DNA of 64,000 nt from Bradyrhizobium liaoningense (GCF_018130785.1 NZ_JAFCJT010000004.1:298501-362500); one strand, 5' to 3'. Shown: positions 26,585 through 35,602, counted from the first letter of the stretch. The notes: generated by a model not told the origin, from the sequence alone. Program-made: numbers and translations.

Positions 26585-27388
26585 TCAGACGAACTGGCAC
26601 GACACCGAGCCGAACGCGCCATAGTCGGCGTGAAAGGTGTCCCCGCGGCGGATGTCGACCGGCCGCGTGAAAGACCCCGCCAGCACCACCTCGCCGGCCG
26701 CGAGATGTTCGTCATGCGGCGCGAGACGGTTGGCGAGCCAGGCGATGCCGTTGGCGGGATGGTTGAGCACGCCGGCGGCAAGCCCCGTCTCCTCGACCTC
26801 GCCATTGCGGAACAGCAGCGCGCCGATCCAGCGTAGGTCCGCGTCCAGCGGACGGAACGGCCGGCCGCCCAGCACCAGCGCGGCGTTCGCCGCATTGTCC
26901 GAGATCGTGTCCATGACCTTCCGCGTTTTGCCGGTCTCGGGATCGACGCGATGCATGCGAGTCTCCAGGATTTCGAGCGCAGGCGTGACGTAGTCCGTGG
27001 CGTTGAGCACGTCGAAGATGGTGCAGTCAGGTCCACGCAGCGGCGCCTTCAGCACGAAGGCGAGCTCGACCTCGATCCGCGGCGCGTGAAAGCGGTCGAA
27101 CGGGATTGGCGTGGCGTCGGCATAGAACATGTCGGCGAACAGCACGCCGTAATCGGGCTCGGAGATGCCGACCGCGTTCTGCATCGCCTTCGAGGTCAGG
27201 CCGATCTTGTGGCCCTTGATGACGCGGCCGCGCCCGAGCTGAAGTTTCGTCCAGGCGCGCTGGACGGCGTAGGCATCCTCGACGCTGAACTCGGGATATT
27301 CCTTCGACAACATCGGGATCAGCGCCTTGGTGCGCTCGGCTTCATCCAGGCGCGCAGCAAGGCGTTCGATCGTGGCATTATCCAGCAT
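26585..27388 (-). CDS. hpaH: 2-oxo-hept-4-ene-1,7-dioate hydratase-like
   Basis: 267 residues. The hydratase/decarboxylase fold of HpaH/MhpD is recognised by [41 protein letters not shown] (metal-binding Glu residues) and [10 protein letters not shown]. In homoprotocatechuate breakdown HpaH adds water to 2-oxohept-4-ene-1,7-dioate with Mg2+. The similarity to HpaH is strong, but the actual substrate may be a related 2-hydroxymuconate-type acid. The gene ends 25 bases before the RidA start and begins 3 bases after the FAH-family stop, so it is coupled. Confidence 0.85.
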   Translation of the reverse strand: MLDNATIERLAARLDEAERTKALIPMLSKEYPEFSVEDAYAVQRAWTKLQLGRGRVIKGHKIGLTSKAMQNAVGISEPDYGVLFADMFYADATPIPFDRFHAPRIEVELAFVLKAPLRGPDCTIFDVLNATDYVTPALEILETRMHRVDPETGKTRKVMDTISDNAANAALVLGGRPFRPLDADLRWIGALLFRNGEVEETGLAAGVLNHPANGIAWLANRLAPHDEHLAAGEVVLAGSFTRPVDIRRGDTFHADYGAFGSVSCQFV

Positions 27389-27391
27389 CGC

Positions 27392-28252
27392 TTACGGTTC
27401 CGCAGCGACGGTGTTGCGCAGCACGCCGATGCGGCTCGATTCGACCTCGACGACGTCGCCGACCTTGAGCCAGCGCGGCGGATCGAAGCGAACGCCCGCC
27501 CCGGTCGGCGTGCCCGTCACGATCATGTCGCCGGGCTTCAGCGTGGCGAACGTCGAGAGATAGGAAATCAGATAGTCGAACGGGAACATCAGCCGCTCGG
27601 TCGTGTCCTGCTGCCGTACCTCGCCGTTGACGCGCGTGATGATGTCATGAGGCCCGCGCGGATCGAGCTCGTCCGTCGTGACGATCCACGGCCCGATGCT
27701 GCCCGAGCGGTCGAAATTCTTGCCCTGGGTCACGTTGAACTTGCCGTGGCGCAGCCAGTCGCGGATCGTACCCTCGTTGCACAACGTCATGCCGAAGATG
27801 TGCGCCCAGGCCTTTTCGCGCGGGATGTGACGGCCGCCCTGCCCGATCACGATGACGAGCTCGCCCTCGTAGTCGAGTTGCTCAGAGACATGCGGCTTCT
27901 CCAGCGTCTGACCTGAGCCGGTCATCGAGGACATGCTGCGCACGAACAGGCTGGGGTATTTGGGCAGATCGGAGTTGTCATTATATTCGGCGTTGCGCTC
28001 GGCGTAGTTGACGCCGATGCACCAGAGCTTTTCCGGCGCGAGCACCGGCGGAAGCAGGACGAGGTTTTCCAGTGCGTGGTCGGGCTTTTGCCCGGCAACC
28101 GCTTCCTGCGCGTCGGCGAGCGCATTGGCCGCGATCAACGCCTTGACGTCGGAGAAGTCATGGCCGATCCGTTTGGTCAGATCAACCACGCCGCCTGCGA
28201 CGGCCGCGCCGTAGCGCGGCTCTCCGTTCAACAGATAGCTCAGGAGTCGCAT
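27392..28252 (-). CDS. fumarylacetoacetate hydrolase family protein
   Basis: 286 residues from the ATG at 28252 (MRLLSYLLNGEPRYGAAVAG). The FAH-fold signature is clear: LWCIGVNYAERNAEYN, YEGELVIVIGQGGRHIPREK (metal-binding Glu), FGMTLCNEGTIRDWL, TGTPTGAGV, and VEVESSRIGVLRN at the C-terminus. Members are isomerase/decarboxylases (HpaG-type), acylpyruvases or lactonases. Beside an HpaH-like hydratase the likely job is decarboxylation or isomerisation of a meta-cleavage product. HpaG is usually a double-domain protein and this one is single. Confidence 0.85.
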   Translation of the reverse strand: MRLLSYLLNGEPRYGAAVAGGVVDLTKRIGHDFSDVKALIAANALADAQEAVAGQKPDHALENLVLLPPVLAPEKLWCIGVNYAERNAEYNDNSDLPKYPSLFVRSMSSMTGSGQTLEKPHVSEQLDYEGELVIVIGQGGRHIPREKAWAHIFGMTLCNEGTIRDWLRHGKFNVTQGKNFDRSGSIGPWIVTTDELDPRGPHDIITRVNGEVRQQDTTERLMFPFDYLISYLSTFATLKPGDMIVTGTPTGAGVRFDPPRWLKVGDVVEVESSRIGVLRNTVAAEP

Positions 28253-28301
28253 TGTCGTTCTCCAATGGTCTTGAGGCGGCGCGCGCGACGCAGCCACGCG
28301 A

Positions 28302-28919
28302 TCAGTCTTTCGATTTGGGCGTCTGGAAGACGGTGTTCAGCGTCACGATCTCGCCAAGTCGGGCGTAGCGGGGACCGCCGATGCGCGCGATCGGATCGAG
28401 TGCCTTGGTCTCGACCTTGCCGTCGTTCACGAGGCCGTCGCGGATGTGGAACATCACGACCTCGCCGACGATCAGCCGGCTGCGGGCGTCGCCGAATTCG
28501 AGGCATTGCCGGAAGCGGCACTCCATCGCCACGGGCGCTGCCGCGAGCCGCGGCACTTTGATGCGCTCGCTGGCGAGCGTTTCCAAGCCCAGCTCCGCGA
28601 CCTCGCTGATTTCAGGCGGATGCTCGACGGAGCTGTCGTGCACCGCAGACATCAACGGAGTGTCGGCGATGTGGATGACATATTCCTCGGTGTCGAGGAT
28701 GTTGTGCGCGGTGTCCTTGTAATCGGCTCCCTTGCGGCCGACGCTGATGGCGAGCATCGGCGGCTTCTGCGAGACGAAGGTGAAGGCGCTGAAGGGGGCG
28801 AGATTGAGCACGCCCGAGCGCGACAGGCTCGTCACCCAGGCAATCGGGCGCGGCACCACGATTCCGGTCATCAGCCGGTAGATGCGCTCCGCGCCGAGCT
28901 CGGTGGGGTCGATCCGCAT
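28302..28919 (-). CDS. flavin reductase-like (FMN-binding split barrel) protein
   Basis: 205 residues. PRPIAWVTSLSRSGVLNLAP, FSAFTFVSQKPPMLAISVGR and DTEEYVIHIAD match the flavin reductase-like domain that binds FMN. Such proteins supply reduced flavin to two-component monooxygenases, or act as flavoproteins themselves. No monooxygenase gene is in this operon, so either the partner is elsewhere or this member works alone. It is 3 bases from the transporter protein gene and 49 bases before the FAH gene. Confidence 0.85.
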   Translation of the reverse strand: MRIDPTELGAERIYRLMTGIVVPRPIAWVTSLSRSGVLNLAPFSAFTFVSQKPPMLAISVGRKGADYKDTAHNILDTEEYVIHIADTPLMSAVHDSSVEHPPEISEVAELGLETLASERIKVPRLAAAPVAMECRFRQCLEFGDARSRLIVGEVVMFHIRDGLVNDGKVETKALDPIARIGGPRYARLGEIVTLNTVFQTPKSKD

Positions 28920-28922
28920 CGA

Positions 28923-29888
28923 TCAGTCAGCCTTGATGTTGGCCTTGCGCACGACCGGAATCCACTTGGCGTCCTCGCGCTCGAGATAGGCCTTGAACTC
29001 GGCCGGCGTCATCGGGGTGGATTCGCCACCAAGCTTTTCGAACTTGTCGACCACACCGGGATCTTTCAGGATCGCGACCAGCGTCTCGTGAAGCTTGTCG
29101 ACGATCGGCGCCGGCGTGCCGGCGGGCGCGAACAGGCCCGTAAAGGTCTGGCCGTCGAAATCCTTGTAGCCAAGCTCGGCGAAGGTCGGCACATCAGGCA
29201 GCGACTTCAGGCGATGCGGACTGGTGACGGCGAGCGCGCGGAACAGGCCGGCCTTGATGTGCTGGAGGCTGACCGTGAGCTGGTCGAACGCGAACTGCAC
29301 CTGGCCCCCCAGGAGATCGTTGATCGCCGGCGCATTGCCGCGGTAATGCGCGGTGACCCATTGCAGGTCGAGGCTGGACTGCATCAACTCGCTGAGCAGG
29401 TGGTTGGTGGTGCCGGGGCCGGGCGAGGCCATCGTCAGCTTGCCGGGCTCGCGCTTGGCGAGCTCGATGAATTCCCCGAAATTCGTGGCCTGCACGGACG
29501 GGTGCACTTCGAGCACCAGCGGCGTCATCGAGATCGTCGAGATCGGAAGAAAATTCTTCTTCCAGCTATAGGCCTCGCGCTTGTTGATCTCGGTCGCGAA
29601 CAACACCGGGCCGTTGGCACCGACGAACAGCGTGTAGCCGTCCGGCGCCGATTTTGCGAAGGCTTCGCCCGCGATCATGCCGCCGGCGCCGGCCTTGTTC
29701 TCGATGATGAAGGGCTGGCCGAGCTTTTCCTGGAGCTTGTCGGCCACGATGCGCGCGGCGCTGTCGACATTGCCGCCGGCCGGATAGGGCACGATCAGCT
29801 TGACGCTGCGCGCCGGCCATTGCTGGCCCGATGCGGGTCCCGCCAGCATCGCAGTGGCAGCAGCTATGGCAATCCAGATCAATCGCAT
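28923..29888 (-). CDS. Bug/TctC family tripartite tricarboxylate-type substrate-binding protein
   Basis: 321 residues from the ATG at 29888. Residues 1-21 are a signal peptide ending ASG. The mature protein is a Bug periplasmic binding protein: WPARSVKLIVPYPAGGNVDS, RIVADKLQEKLGQPFIIENK, GAGGMIAGEAFAKSAPDGYT, and the PGKLTMASPGPGTTNHLL region. Bug proteins bind carboxylates, amides or aromatic acids and feed TctAB-type permeases; no tctA or tctB is in the window. It is the first gene of the operon, so it probably binds the compound that the operon breaks down. Confidence 0.9.
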   Translation of the reverse strand: MRLIWIAIAAATAMLAGPASGQQWPARSVKLIVPYPAGGNVDSAARIVADKLQEKLGQPFIIENKAGAGGMIAGEAFAKSAPDGYTLFVGANGPVLFATEINKREAYSWKKNFLPISTISMTPLVLEVHPSVQATNFGEFIELAKREPGKLTMASPGPGTTNHLLSELMQSSLDLQWVTAHYRGNAPAINDLLGGQVQFAFDQLTVSLQHIKAGLFRALAVTSPHRLKSLPDVPTFAELGYKDFDGQTFTGLFAPAGTPAPIVDKLHETLVAILKDPGVVDKFEKLGGESTPMTPAEFKAYLEREDAKWIPVVRKANIKAD

Positions 29889-30005
29889 GTCAACCTCCCG
29901 GCGGCGCTTCCAATTCCATATCGAGTGCCGTTGACGTCGCGCATGGCGCCCGATCGCGGCGCAATCTCCAGACGAGCGCTTTACCTGTCGAGTGAATTGT
30001 GGCGT

Positions 30006-30028
30006 TCTTGTCCATATTATGGACAAGA
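30006..30028. promoter_or_regulatory. IclR operator candidate overlapping the iclR start codon
   Basis: TCTTGTCCAT-ATT-ATGGACAAGA is a perfect 10-base inverted repeat with a 3-base centre. The ATG at 30019 is inside the right arm. It also lies 118 bases upstream of the divergent operon's first gene. The layout suggests autorepression and control of the operon by the IclR protein. Binding is inferred from symmetry and position. Confidence 0.7.
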
Positions 30029-30819
30029 CAAACTCCAGGAAATCCGCCCGCAGCGCGCTGGAGCCGCGACAAGGCGCGCAGGCGATCCGGCGCGCGCTCG
30101 CCGTGCTGCGCATTCTTGCCGCAGGTCGCGAGGACGGTGTGCCATTGGCCGAGGTCGTGCGAACGACCGGCCTCACCCGTCCGACCGTACATCGCATCGT
30201 CCACGTGCTGATCGAGGAAGGCATTGTCGAACGGCACGGCCGGAGCGGCCGCTATGCAATCGGCAATCAGGTGCCGGAGCTTGCTCTCGCACGCCCGCGG
30301 CCGTCGCGACTGCTGGTCGCGGCGAACCCGTCGCTGCAACGTGCCTCCACCGAGATCGGCGACACGCTATTCCTGACGGTGCGGACCGGCAACGACACGC
30401 TGTGCGTCGATCGCAGGATCGGCATTTATCCGATCCAGGTGCTGTCGATCGAGGTCGGCGCGCGCCGGCCGCTCGGCGTCAGCAGCGCCGGCGTCGCCAT
30501 CCTCGCCGCGATGCCGGCGCCGGACGCGCGAAAAATCGTCGCAGCCAACGAGAAGAGATTTGCGGCCTACCGGACCGACGTTGCGACGGTGCTCGGCCAG
30601 GTCACTGCCGCGAGACGGCTGGGGTACGGCATGAGGGAGATCGGCCTCGTGCAGGGCACGAAATCGATCTCCACCTGGATCAAGACGCCGGATGGACAGC
30701 CGGCCGCAGCGATGACGGTCTCCGCCGTTCGGACGAGGCTCGGCCCGCGCCGCGAGCAGGAAGTCGTGGAGATCCTGCTGCGGGAGGCGCGCAGCATCGA
30801 GCAGGCGATCCACGGCTAG
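30019..30819 (+). CDS. IclR family transcriptional regulator
   Basis: 266 residues from the ATG at 30019 (MDKTNSRKSARSALEPRQGA). A GTG at 29992 in frame is an alternative. The winged helix-turn-helix (QAIRRALAVLRILAAGREDG, VPLAEVVRTTGLTRPTVHRI) and the C-terminal effector domain (GDTLFLTVRTGNDTLCVDRR, RRPLGVSSAGVAILAAM) are typical of IclR. No ribosome site precedes the ATG. It is divergent from the catabolic operon and almost certainly regulates it in response to the substrate or a ring-cleavage product. Confidence 0.9.
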   Translation: MDKTNSRKSARSALEPRQGAQAIRRALAVLRILAAGREDGVPLAEVVRTTGLTRPTVHRIVHVLIEEGIVERHGRSGRYAIGNQVPELALARPRPSRLLVAANPSLQRASTEIGDTLFLTVRTGNDTLCVDRRIGIYPIQVLSIEVGARRPLGVSSAGVAILAAMPAPDARKIVAANEKRFAAYRTDVATVLGQVTAARRLGYGMREIGLVQGTKSISTWIKTPDGQPAAAMTVSAVRTRLGPRREQEVVEILLREARSIEQAIHG

Positions 30820-31003
30820 CTTCGCTTCTCCCCGCCTGCGGTAAGTCAATCGCATACGAGCGGGGGCGCATTAAGGCCATCACAGCGTCATGGCCGGGCT
30901 TGTCCCGGGCATGACGACCTCTTGTGAATAGTCAATGGGCTGACGTTCCGTACCAATTTATGGCACAACGGCCGCTTCCGACGACCGACCAACGAGGCCA
31001 CGC

Positions 31004-32299
31004 ATGCCCGCGCCAAAACCGCCTGCCTTCGAGACCCTGAGCCTGCATGCGGGCCAGCATCCGGATCCCGCGACCGGGGCCCGCGCAGTGCCGATCTACC
31101 AGACCACATCCTACGTGTTCCAGGATTCCGACCACGCCGCCGCGCTGTTCAATCTCGAGCGTGCCGGCCATATCTATACGCGCATCTCCAACCCGACCAC
31201 CGGCGTGCTGGAAGAGCGGCTGGCGGCGCTCGAAGGCGGCGTCGGCGCGATCTGCACCGCGAGCGGCATGGCCGCGCTGCATCTGGCCATCGCGACGCTC
31301 CTGAATGCCGGCGACCATATCGTGGCGTCGAGCTCGCTCTATGGCGGCACCATCAATTTGCTGGCGCACACACTGCCGCGCTTCGGCATCACCACCACCT
31401 TCGTCAAGCCGCGCGACCTCGACGCGTTCCGCGCAGCGATCAAGCCGAACACCAGGCTCGTGATCGGCGAGACCATCGGCAACCCAGGGCTCGAGGTGCT
31501 GGACATTCCAAAGGTCGCGGCGATCGCGCATGAGGCAAAGATCCCACTGCTGATCGACAATACCTTTGCCACGCCCTATCTCAGCCGCCCGATCGAGCTC
31601 GGCGCCGACATCGTCATGCATTCGGCGACCAAATGGATCGGCGGCCACGGCATCGCGATCGGCGGCGCCATCGTCGACGGCGGCCGCTTCGACTGGCGCG
31701 GCTCCGGAAAGTTCGGCGTGCTGACCGAGCCTTATGGCGGCTACCACGGCATCGTCTTCGACGAACAGTTCGGCACGAGCGCCTTCATCATGCGCGCACG
31801 CACCGAGGGCTTGCGCGATTTCGGCGCCTGCCTGTCACCGACCAACGCATTCCAGCTCTTGCAAGGCGTGGAGACGCTCGGCGTGCGCATGGACCGCCAC
31901 ATGCAAAATACGCACCTCGTGCTGGAAGCCCTGAAGGCCAACAAGGCCGTCGACTGGGTGCTGCATCCCTCGCTTGAGGACCACACGGACTACCAGCTCG
32001 CAAAGACGCTGCTTCCGCGCGGCGCGGGCTCGATCGTCTCCTTCGGCATCAAGGGTGGGCGGCCCGCGGGGCGCAAGTTCATCGAATCGCTCCGCATGAT
32101 CAGCCATCTCGCCAATGTCGGCGACGCCAAGACGCTGGTGATCCACCCCGCCTCGACCACGCATCAGCAGATGGACGCCGAACAGCTCAAGGCCGCCGGC
32201 ATCGGCGAAGAGCTGGTGCGGCTGTCGGTCGGCATCGAGACGGCAAGCGACATCATCGACGATCTTGCGCAGGCGCTGCGCATCTCGCAAAAGGTCTGA
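31004..32299 (+). CDS. metY: O-acetylhomoserine sulfhydrylase
   Basis: 431 residues, starting after GAGG. A PLP enzyme of the Cys/Met metabolism family that makes homocysteine from O-acetylhomoserine and sulfide. Signatures are PIYQTTSYVFQDSDHAAALF, YTRISNPTT, GMAALHLAIATLL, LLIDNTFATPYL and the PLP-lysine motif HSATKWIGGHG. The length is right for MetY (about 430) and longer than MetB/MetC/MetZ. I looked for a SAM-II type riboswitch upstream (common before met genes in this class) and did not see one. A palindrome GTCATGGCCGGGCTTGTCCC lies at 30887-30906. Confidence 0.93.
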   Translation: MPAPKPPAFETLSLHAGQHPDPATGARAVPIYQTTSYVFQDSDHAAALFNLERAGHIYTRISNPTTGVLEERLAALEGGVGAICTASGMAALHLAIATLLNAGDHIVASSSLYGGTINLLAHTLPRFGITTTFVKPRDLDAFRAAIKPNTRLVIGETIGNPGLEVLDIPKVAAIAHEAKIPLLIDNTFATPYLSRPIELGADIVMHSATKWIGGHGIAIGGAIVDGGRFDWRGSGKFGVLTEPYGGYHGIVFDEQFGTSAFIMRARTEGLRDFGACLSPTNAFQLLQGVETLGVRMDRHMQNTHLVLEALKANKAVDWVLHPSLEDHTDYQLAKTLLPRGAGSIVSFGIKGGRPAGRKFIESLRMISHLANVGDAKTLVIHPASTTHQQMDAEQLKAAGIGEELVRLSVGIETASDIIDDLAQALRISQKV

Positions 32300-32303
32300 C
32301 ACC

Positions 32304-33086
32304 ATGAAGCTCACTGTCAACGGCGCCGAGGCGTTTGTCGCAACCGGCGGCCGCGAATTCGACAAGTCCCTGCCCGCGGTCGTCTTCATCCATGGCGCCG
32401 GCTTCGATCATTCGACCTGGGCGCTACACACGCGCTGGTTCGCCCATCACGGCTTTGGCGTGCTGGCGCCGGATCTGCCCGGTCACGGCCGCTCGGCCGG
32501 ACCTTCGCTGTCAAGCATCGCGGAGATGGCCGACTGGACTGCGGCGCTGCTCGATGCGGCAGGAGCTAAGAAAGCGCATCTGATCGGCCACTCCATGGGA
32601 TCACTGATCTCGCTGGAGACCGCGGCGCGACACCCCGGCAAGGTCTCCGCATTGAGCCTGATCGGCACCGCCGCGACCATGACGGTGGGCCCGGATCTGC
32701 TGAGGGCTGCCGAAGCCAATTCGCAGGATGCCAACGACATGGTCTCGATCTGGGGACTCGGCTTCAACGCGGAGCTCGGCGGCAGTCTCGCACCGGGCCT
32801 GTGGATGCATGGTGGCGCGCAGGCTGTGCTGAAGTCCTGCGAGCCCGGCGTGCTGTTCAAGGATTTGTCGGCCTGCAATGCTTACGCGAATGCGCTCGCT
32901 GCCGCCGCGACAATCAAGGTGCCGGCGACCCTCATCCTCGGCGAGCGCGACATGATGACACCGGCGAAGGCTGGCAAGGCGCTCGCCGCGGCGATCCCGC
33001 ATGCGAAGACCGTCGTAGTGCCGGGCGCGGGCCACATGATCATGGCCGAGCGTCCGGATGAGTTGCTGGCCGCGCTGAAGGGCTGA
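32304..33086 (+). CDS. alpha/beta hydrolase
   Basis: 260 residues from the ATG at 32304, 4 bases after metY, so the two are co-transcribed. Catalytic residues: nucleophile Ser in GHSMGSLIS, Asp in LGERDMMTP, His in GAGHMIMAERP. The HGAGFDHSTW oxyanion segment and DLPGHGRS are typical of the family. The coupling to metY could mean it removes an acyl group or thioester in sulfur metabolism, but the substrate is not known. Confidence 0.87.
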   Translation: MKLTVNGAEAFVATGGREFDKSLPAVVFIHGAGFDHSTWALHTRWFAHHGFGVLAPDLPGHGRSAGPSLSSIAEMADWTAALLDAAGAKKAHLIGHSMGSLISLETAARHPGKVSALSLIGTAATMTVGPDLLRAAEANSQDANDMVSIWGLGFNAELGGSLAPGLWMHGGAQAVLKSCEPGVLFKDLSACNAYANALAAAATIKVPATLILGERDMMTPAKAGKALAAAIPHAKTVVVPGAGHMIMAERPDELLAALKG

Positions 33087-33092
33087 GCCCGC

Positions 33093-34046
33093 TCACGACC
33101 CCGGCGTCCACTTCCAGACGATGTCGGAGACGTTGACCGGCTTCGGGATCAGTCCGAGCTTTGCAAAACGATCGGCGACGGCCTGCTGGGTCCTGATCAC
33201 CTCGGCGTCGAGCGGCACCACGCTATAGCTGGAGCGGTTGACGAAGCGGCGGACCGCGTCGATGTCGACGCCGGTCGCCTCGGACTGCGCCTTTGCGACC
33301 TCCTCGTGGTGCGCTTCCGCCCACTTGCCTTCGGACGCGAAGGTCGTGTTGAGCTTTGCGACCAGCGACGGATACTTCTCCACGAAATCGGTGTTGGAGA
33401 TGTAATAGGCGTTCGGCTTGTGGACGTCCTTGTCGAAAGCGAGAACGCGCGCGTTCTCCTTCAGTTCGGCGAGCGCCAGATAGGGGTCCCAGATCGACCA
33501 GGCGTCGACCGAGCCCTTCACGAAGGCCGCCGTCGCATCAGCGGGCGCGAGCGGCGCCGGCGTGATGTCGGACCACGACAGGCCGGCCTTTTCGAGCGAT
33601 GCGACCAGGAGATTGTGCGCGCTCGATCCCTTGCCGAAAGCGACGCGCTTGCCTTTGAGGTCGGCCAGCGTCTTGATCGGCGAATCCTTCGGCACGATGA
33701 TCGCCTGGTTGTCGCCCTCCGACTTCACGGCCGCGACATATTTGATTTTTGCGCCGCCGGCTTGCGCGAAGATCGGCGGCGTGTCGCCGACGAAGCCGAA
33801 ATCGACGCTGCCGACGTTGATGGCCTCCAGCAGCGGCGGACCGAACTGGAAATCGACCCATTTGATCTCGATGCCGAGCGGCCTGAAGGCGTTTTCGAGC
33901 GTCTGACGCTGGCGCACGGCCGGGAAGAAGCCGCCCTTCTGGGTTCCGATGCGGATTTCCGCCGGCTTGTCCTCGGCGCGCGCGGGCGCGGCAAGGGCGG
34001 TCGCGAACAGCAGCGCTGCGGTCAGAATATGTCGTCGTGCAATCAT
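33093..34046 (-). CDS. SsuA-like aliphatic sulfonate/nitrate/taurine binding protein
   Basis: 317 residues from the ATG at 34046 (MIARRHILTAALLFATALAA, a signal peptide ending ARA). The mature protein is a periplasmic binding protein of the SsuA family: EIRIGTQKGGFFPAVRQRQT, LGIEIKWVDFQFGPPLLEAI, DFGFVGDTPPIFAQ, KGSSAHNLLVASLEKAGLSW. SsuA delivers alkanesulfonates to SsuBC for sulfur supply. ssuB, ssuC and ssuD are not in the window, so this copy is orphaned or works with a remote permease. The nearby metY and hydrolase support a sulfur link. Confidence 0.85.
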   Translation of the reverse strand: MIARRHILTAALLFATALAAPARAEDKPAEIRIGTQKGGFFPAVRQRQTLENAFRPLGIEIKWVDFQFGPPLLEAINVGSVDFGFVGDTPPIFAQAGGAKIKYVAAVKSEGDNQAIIVPKDSPIKTLADLKGKRVAFGKGSSAHNLLVASLEKAGLSWSDITPAPLAPADATAAFVKGSVDAWSIWDPYLALAELKENARVLAFDKDVHKPNAYYISNTDFVEKYPSLVAKLNTTFASEGKWAEAHHEEVAKAQSEATGVDIDAVRRFVNRSSYSVVPLDAEVIRTQQAVADRFAKLGLIPKPVNVSDIVWKWTPGS

Positions 34047-34068
34047 GTTGGGGCCCTTTGCGTCAGGT

Positions 34069-34290
34069 TCAGTTGGCGAAGAGTGAGGAACTCGTGCGCC
34101 CGCTCCGCTCGGCGAACACAGCGCGGGCCGCACGCTCGGCCTCGCGCGCCGAGCGGAACTGGCGGCCTTCGAGGCTGTCGAACAGGCGTTCGGAGGAGAA
34201 GAAGCGGAAGCCACGCTCGTCTCTTGTGATGATACCGGCGGCGCGGTCGTGAATTTCGATGATGTAGGCGTTCGATTGGGCTTGGGACAT
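34069..34290 (-). CDS. 73-residue conserved small protein upstream of ssuA-like gene
   Basis: 73 residues (MSQAQSNAYIIEIHDRAAGI; ITRDERGFRFFSSERLFDSL; EGRQFRSAREAERAARAVFA). The phrase IHDRAAGIITRDERGFRFFS and the helical tail recur, as I remember, in small rhizobial proteins next to sulfonate transport genes. No domain name is known. It ends 22 bases before the SsuA-like start and should share its transcript. Confidence 0.65.
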   Translation of the reverse strand: MSQAQSNAYIIEIHDRAAGIITRDERGFRFFSSERLFDSLEGRQFRSAREAERAARAVFAERSGRTSSSLFAN

Positions 34291-34679
34291 GGCTGCTTGT
34301 TCGCCGAAGTTCGGCGTTCCTGTCTTTAAATTTGCGGTGTGAGAAGTTGCTAGGATGCGGTCAGCAACAACAGGCGCCGGTGGCCGCCGAGAAACAGCGC
34401 CGCGTCATGCACGCCTGCATGTCGTCAGGGTTACGCTGGTGATCGGTTCTCATATTGCGGCATCAAGCTCGAGGAGCAATTTCGACGTTCCGAATATCGA
34501 GCGATTGGCGCGATTGGTCAATGAAATGGCTATCCATATTTGGCAGCGGTGCGCTCGGGCGCTTCTCCCACCGCAAGCACTGACAGTCGGATTCATCTCG
34601 CGATGAGTTCAACACGGGCGTGTGGCCGACATGATACGCTTCCAGCAACCACGAGGTGGTCGATTTGGGAGGTCCTGAT
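34291..34679. other. intergenic, divergent promoter region
   Basis: 389 bases between divergent genes with no supported frame and no clear motif. The region is somewhat less GC-rich around 34450-34560 than its surroundings. Confidence 0.4.
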
Positions 34680-35411
34680 ATGGCGGATGATCTGAAGGGG
34701 CGCACGGCGCTCGTCACCGGCGGCTCGCGCGGGATCGGCGCGGCCGTCTGTCGCGCGTTGGCCGAAGCAGGTGCGGCCGTGGCGATCAACTGCCGCGAGC
34801 AGATCGGGCAGGCCGAGCAGCTGGCAGGCGAGATCGTGAAGCAAGGCGGCCGTGCCATCGTCGTTGCCGCCGACGTCTCGCAGCGCGAGGCTGTCGCCGG
34901 CATGGCCGAGCGCGTCACGGCCGGGCTCGGCCCGATCGATATCCTCGTCAACAATGCCGGCATCGCGATCACGCGCGGCGTCGACGATCTCACCGAGGAC
35001 GATTTCGACCGCACCATTTTGGTCAACCTGAAATCCGTCTTCCTGTGCACGCAGGCGGTGCTGCCAGAGATGCGCGCGCGGAAATGGGGCCGCATCGTCA
35101 ACATCTCCTCGGGCGCTGCACGCGGCGCCGGCTCGATCGGCCCGCACTACAATGCGTCGAAGGCCGGCATGGAGGGACTGACGCGCGGTTATGCGGCGCG
35201 GCTGGTGAAGGAAGGCATCACCGTCAACGCGGTGGCGCCGTCGTTGATCGAGACCGATATGATGAGCGGCCAGCCGCAACTCGTCAGCCGCATTCCGCTC
35301 GGCCGCTTCGGCACGGCGGATGAGGTCGCGAAAGCCGTGATGCTGCTGGTCGACAATGCCTACATGACCGGGCAGACCATCGCGCTGAGCGGCGGGATGG
35401 CGTTCAATTAG
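34680..35411 (+). CDS. FabG-like short-chain dehydrogenase
   Basis: 243 residues from the ATG at 34680, with GGAGG 8 bases upstream. It shows the SDR signatures TGGSRGIGAAVCRALAEAGA, NNAGIA, catalytic Ser in VNISSGAARG and YNASKAGMEG (Tyr-x3-Lys). The C-terminus NAYMTGQTIALSGGMAFN is FabG-like. It is probably a 3-oxoacyl-ACP reductase paralogue; it stands alone, so its true substrate is unknown. Confidence 0.88.
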   Translation: MADDLKGRTALVTGGSRGIGAAVCRALAEAGAAVAINCREQIGQAEQLAGEIVKQGGRAIVVAADVSQREAVAGMAERVTAGLGPIDILVNNAGIAITRGVDDLTEDDFDRTILVNLKSVFLCTQAVLPEMRARKWGRIVNISSGAARGAGSIGPHYNASKAGMEGLTRGYAARLVKEGITVNAVAPSLIETDMMSGQPQLVSRIPLGRFGTADEVAKAVMLLVDNAYMTGQTIALSGGMAFN

Positions 35412-35440
35412 GGCAATGCAGTAACCGCGGGCTCTCTCTT

Positions 35441-35590
35441 CCTTCTCCCCTTGTGGGAGAAGGTGGCGCGAAGCGCCGGATGAGGGGTATCTCTCCGCGC
35501 ACGCCGATTGAGAGATGAGCTCGCGGATAGATACCCCTCACCCGTCTCGCCGCTACGCGGCGAGCCACCCTCTCCCACAAGGGGGGAGGG
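35441..35590. repeat. 150-bp interspersed repeat, copy A
   Basis: It begins CCTTCTCCCCTTGTGGGAGA, contains GGTGGCGCGAAGCGCCGGAT and GTCTCGCCGCTACGCGGCGA, and ends CCCTCTCCCACAAGGGGGGA. The ends can pair, and inner GGCGCGAAGCGCC and CGCCGCTACGCGGCG hairpins form. A reverse-orientation copy lies at 43442-43586. Confidence 0.88.
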
Positions 35591-35602
35591 AAAAGAAGGT
35601 GA

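Noticed and set aside
28446..30914. An 822-codon plus-strand frame
   Set aside because: It is a shadow of the flavin reductase and Bug genes in high-GC DNA, with a low-complexity Arg/His/Ala-rich translation.
30900..31003. Possible SAM-II riboswitch before metY
   Set aside because: The expected conserved core of the SAM-II aptamer is not present; only a common palindromic repeat is seen.
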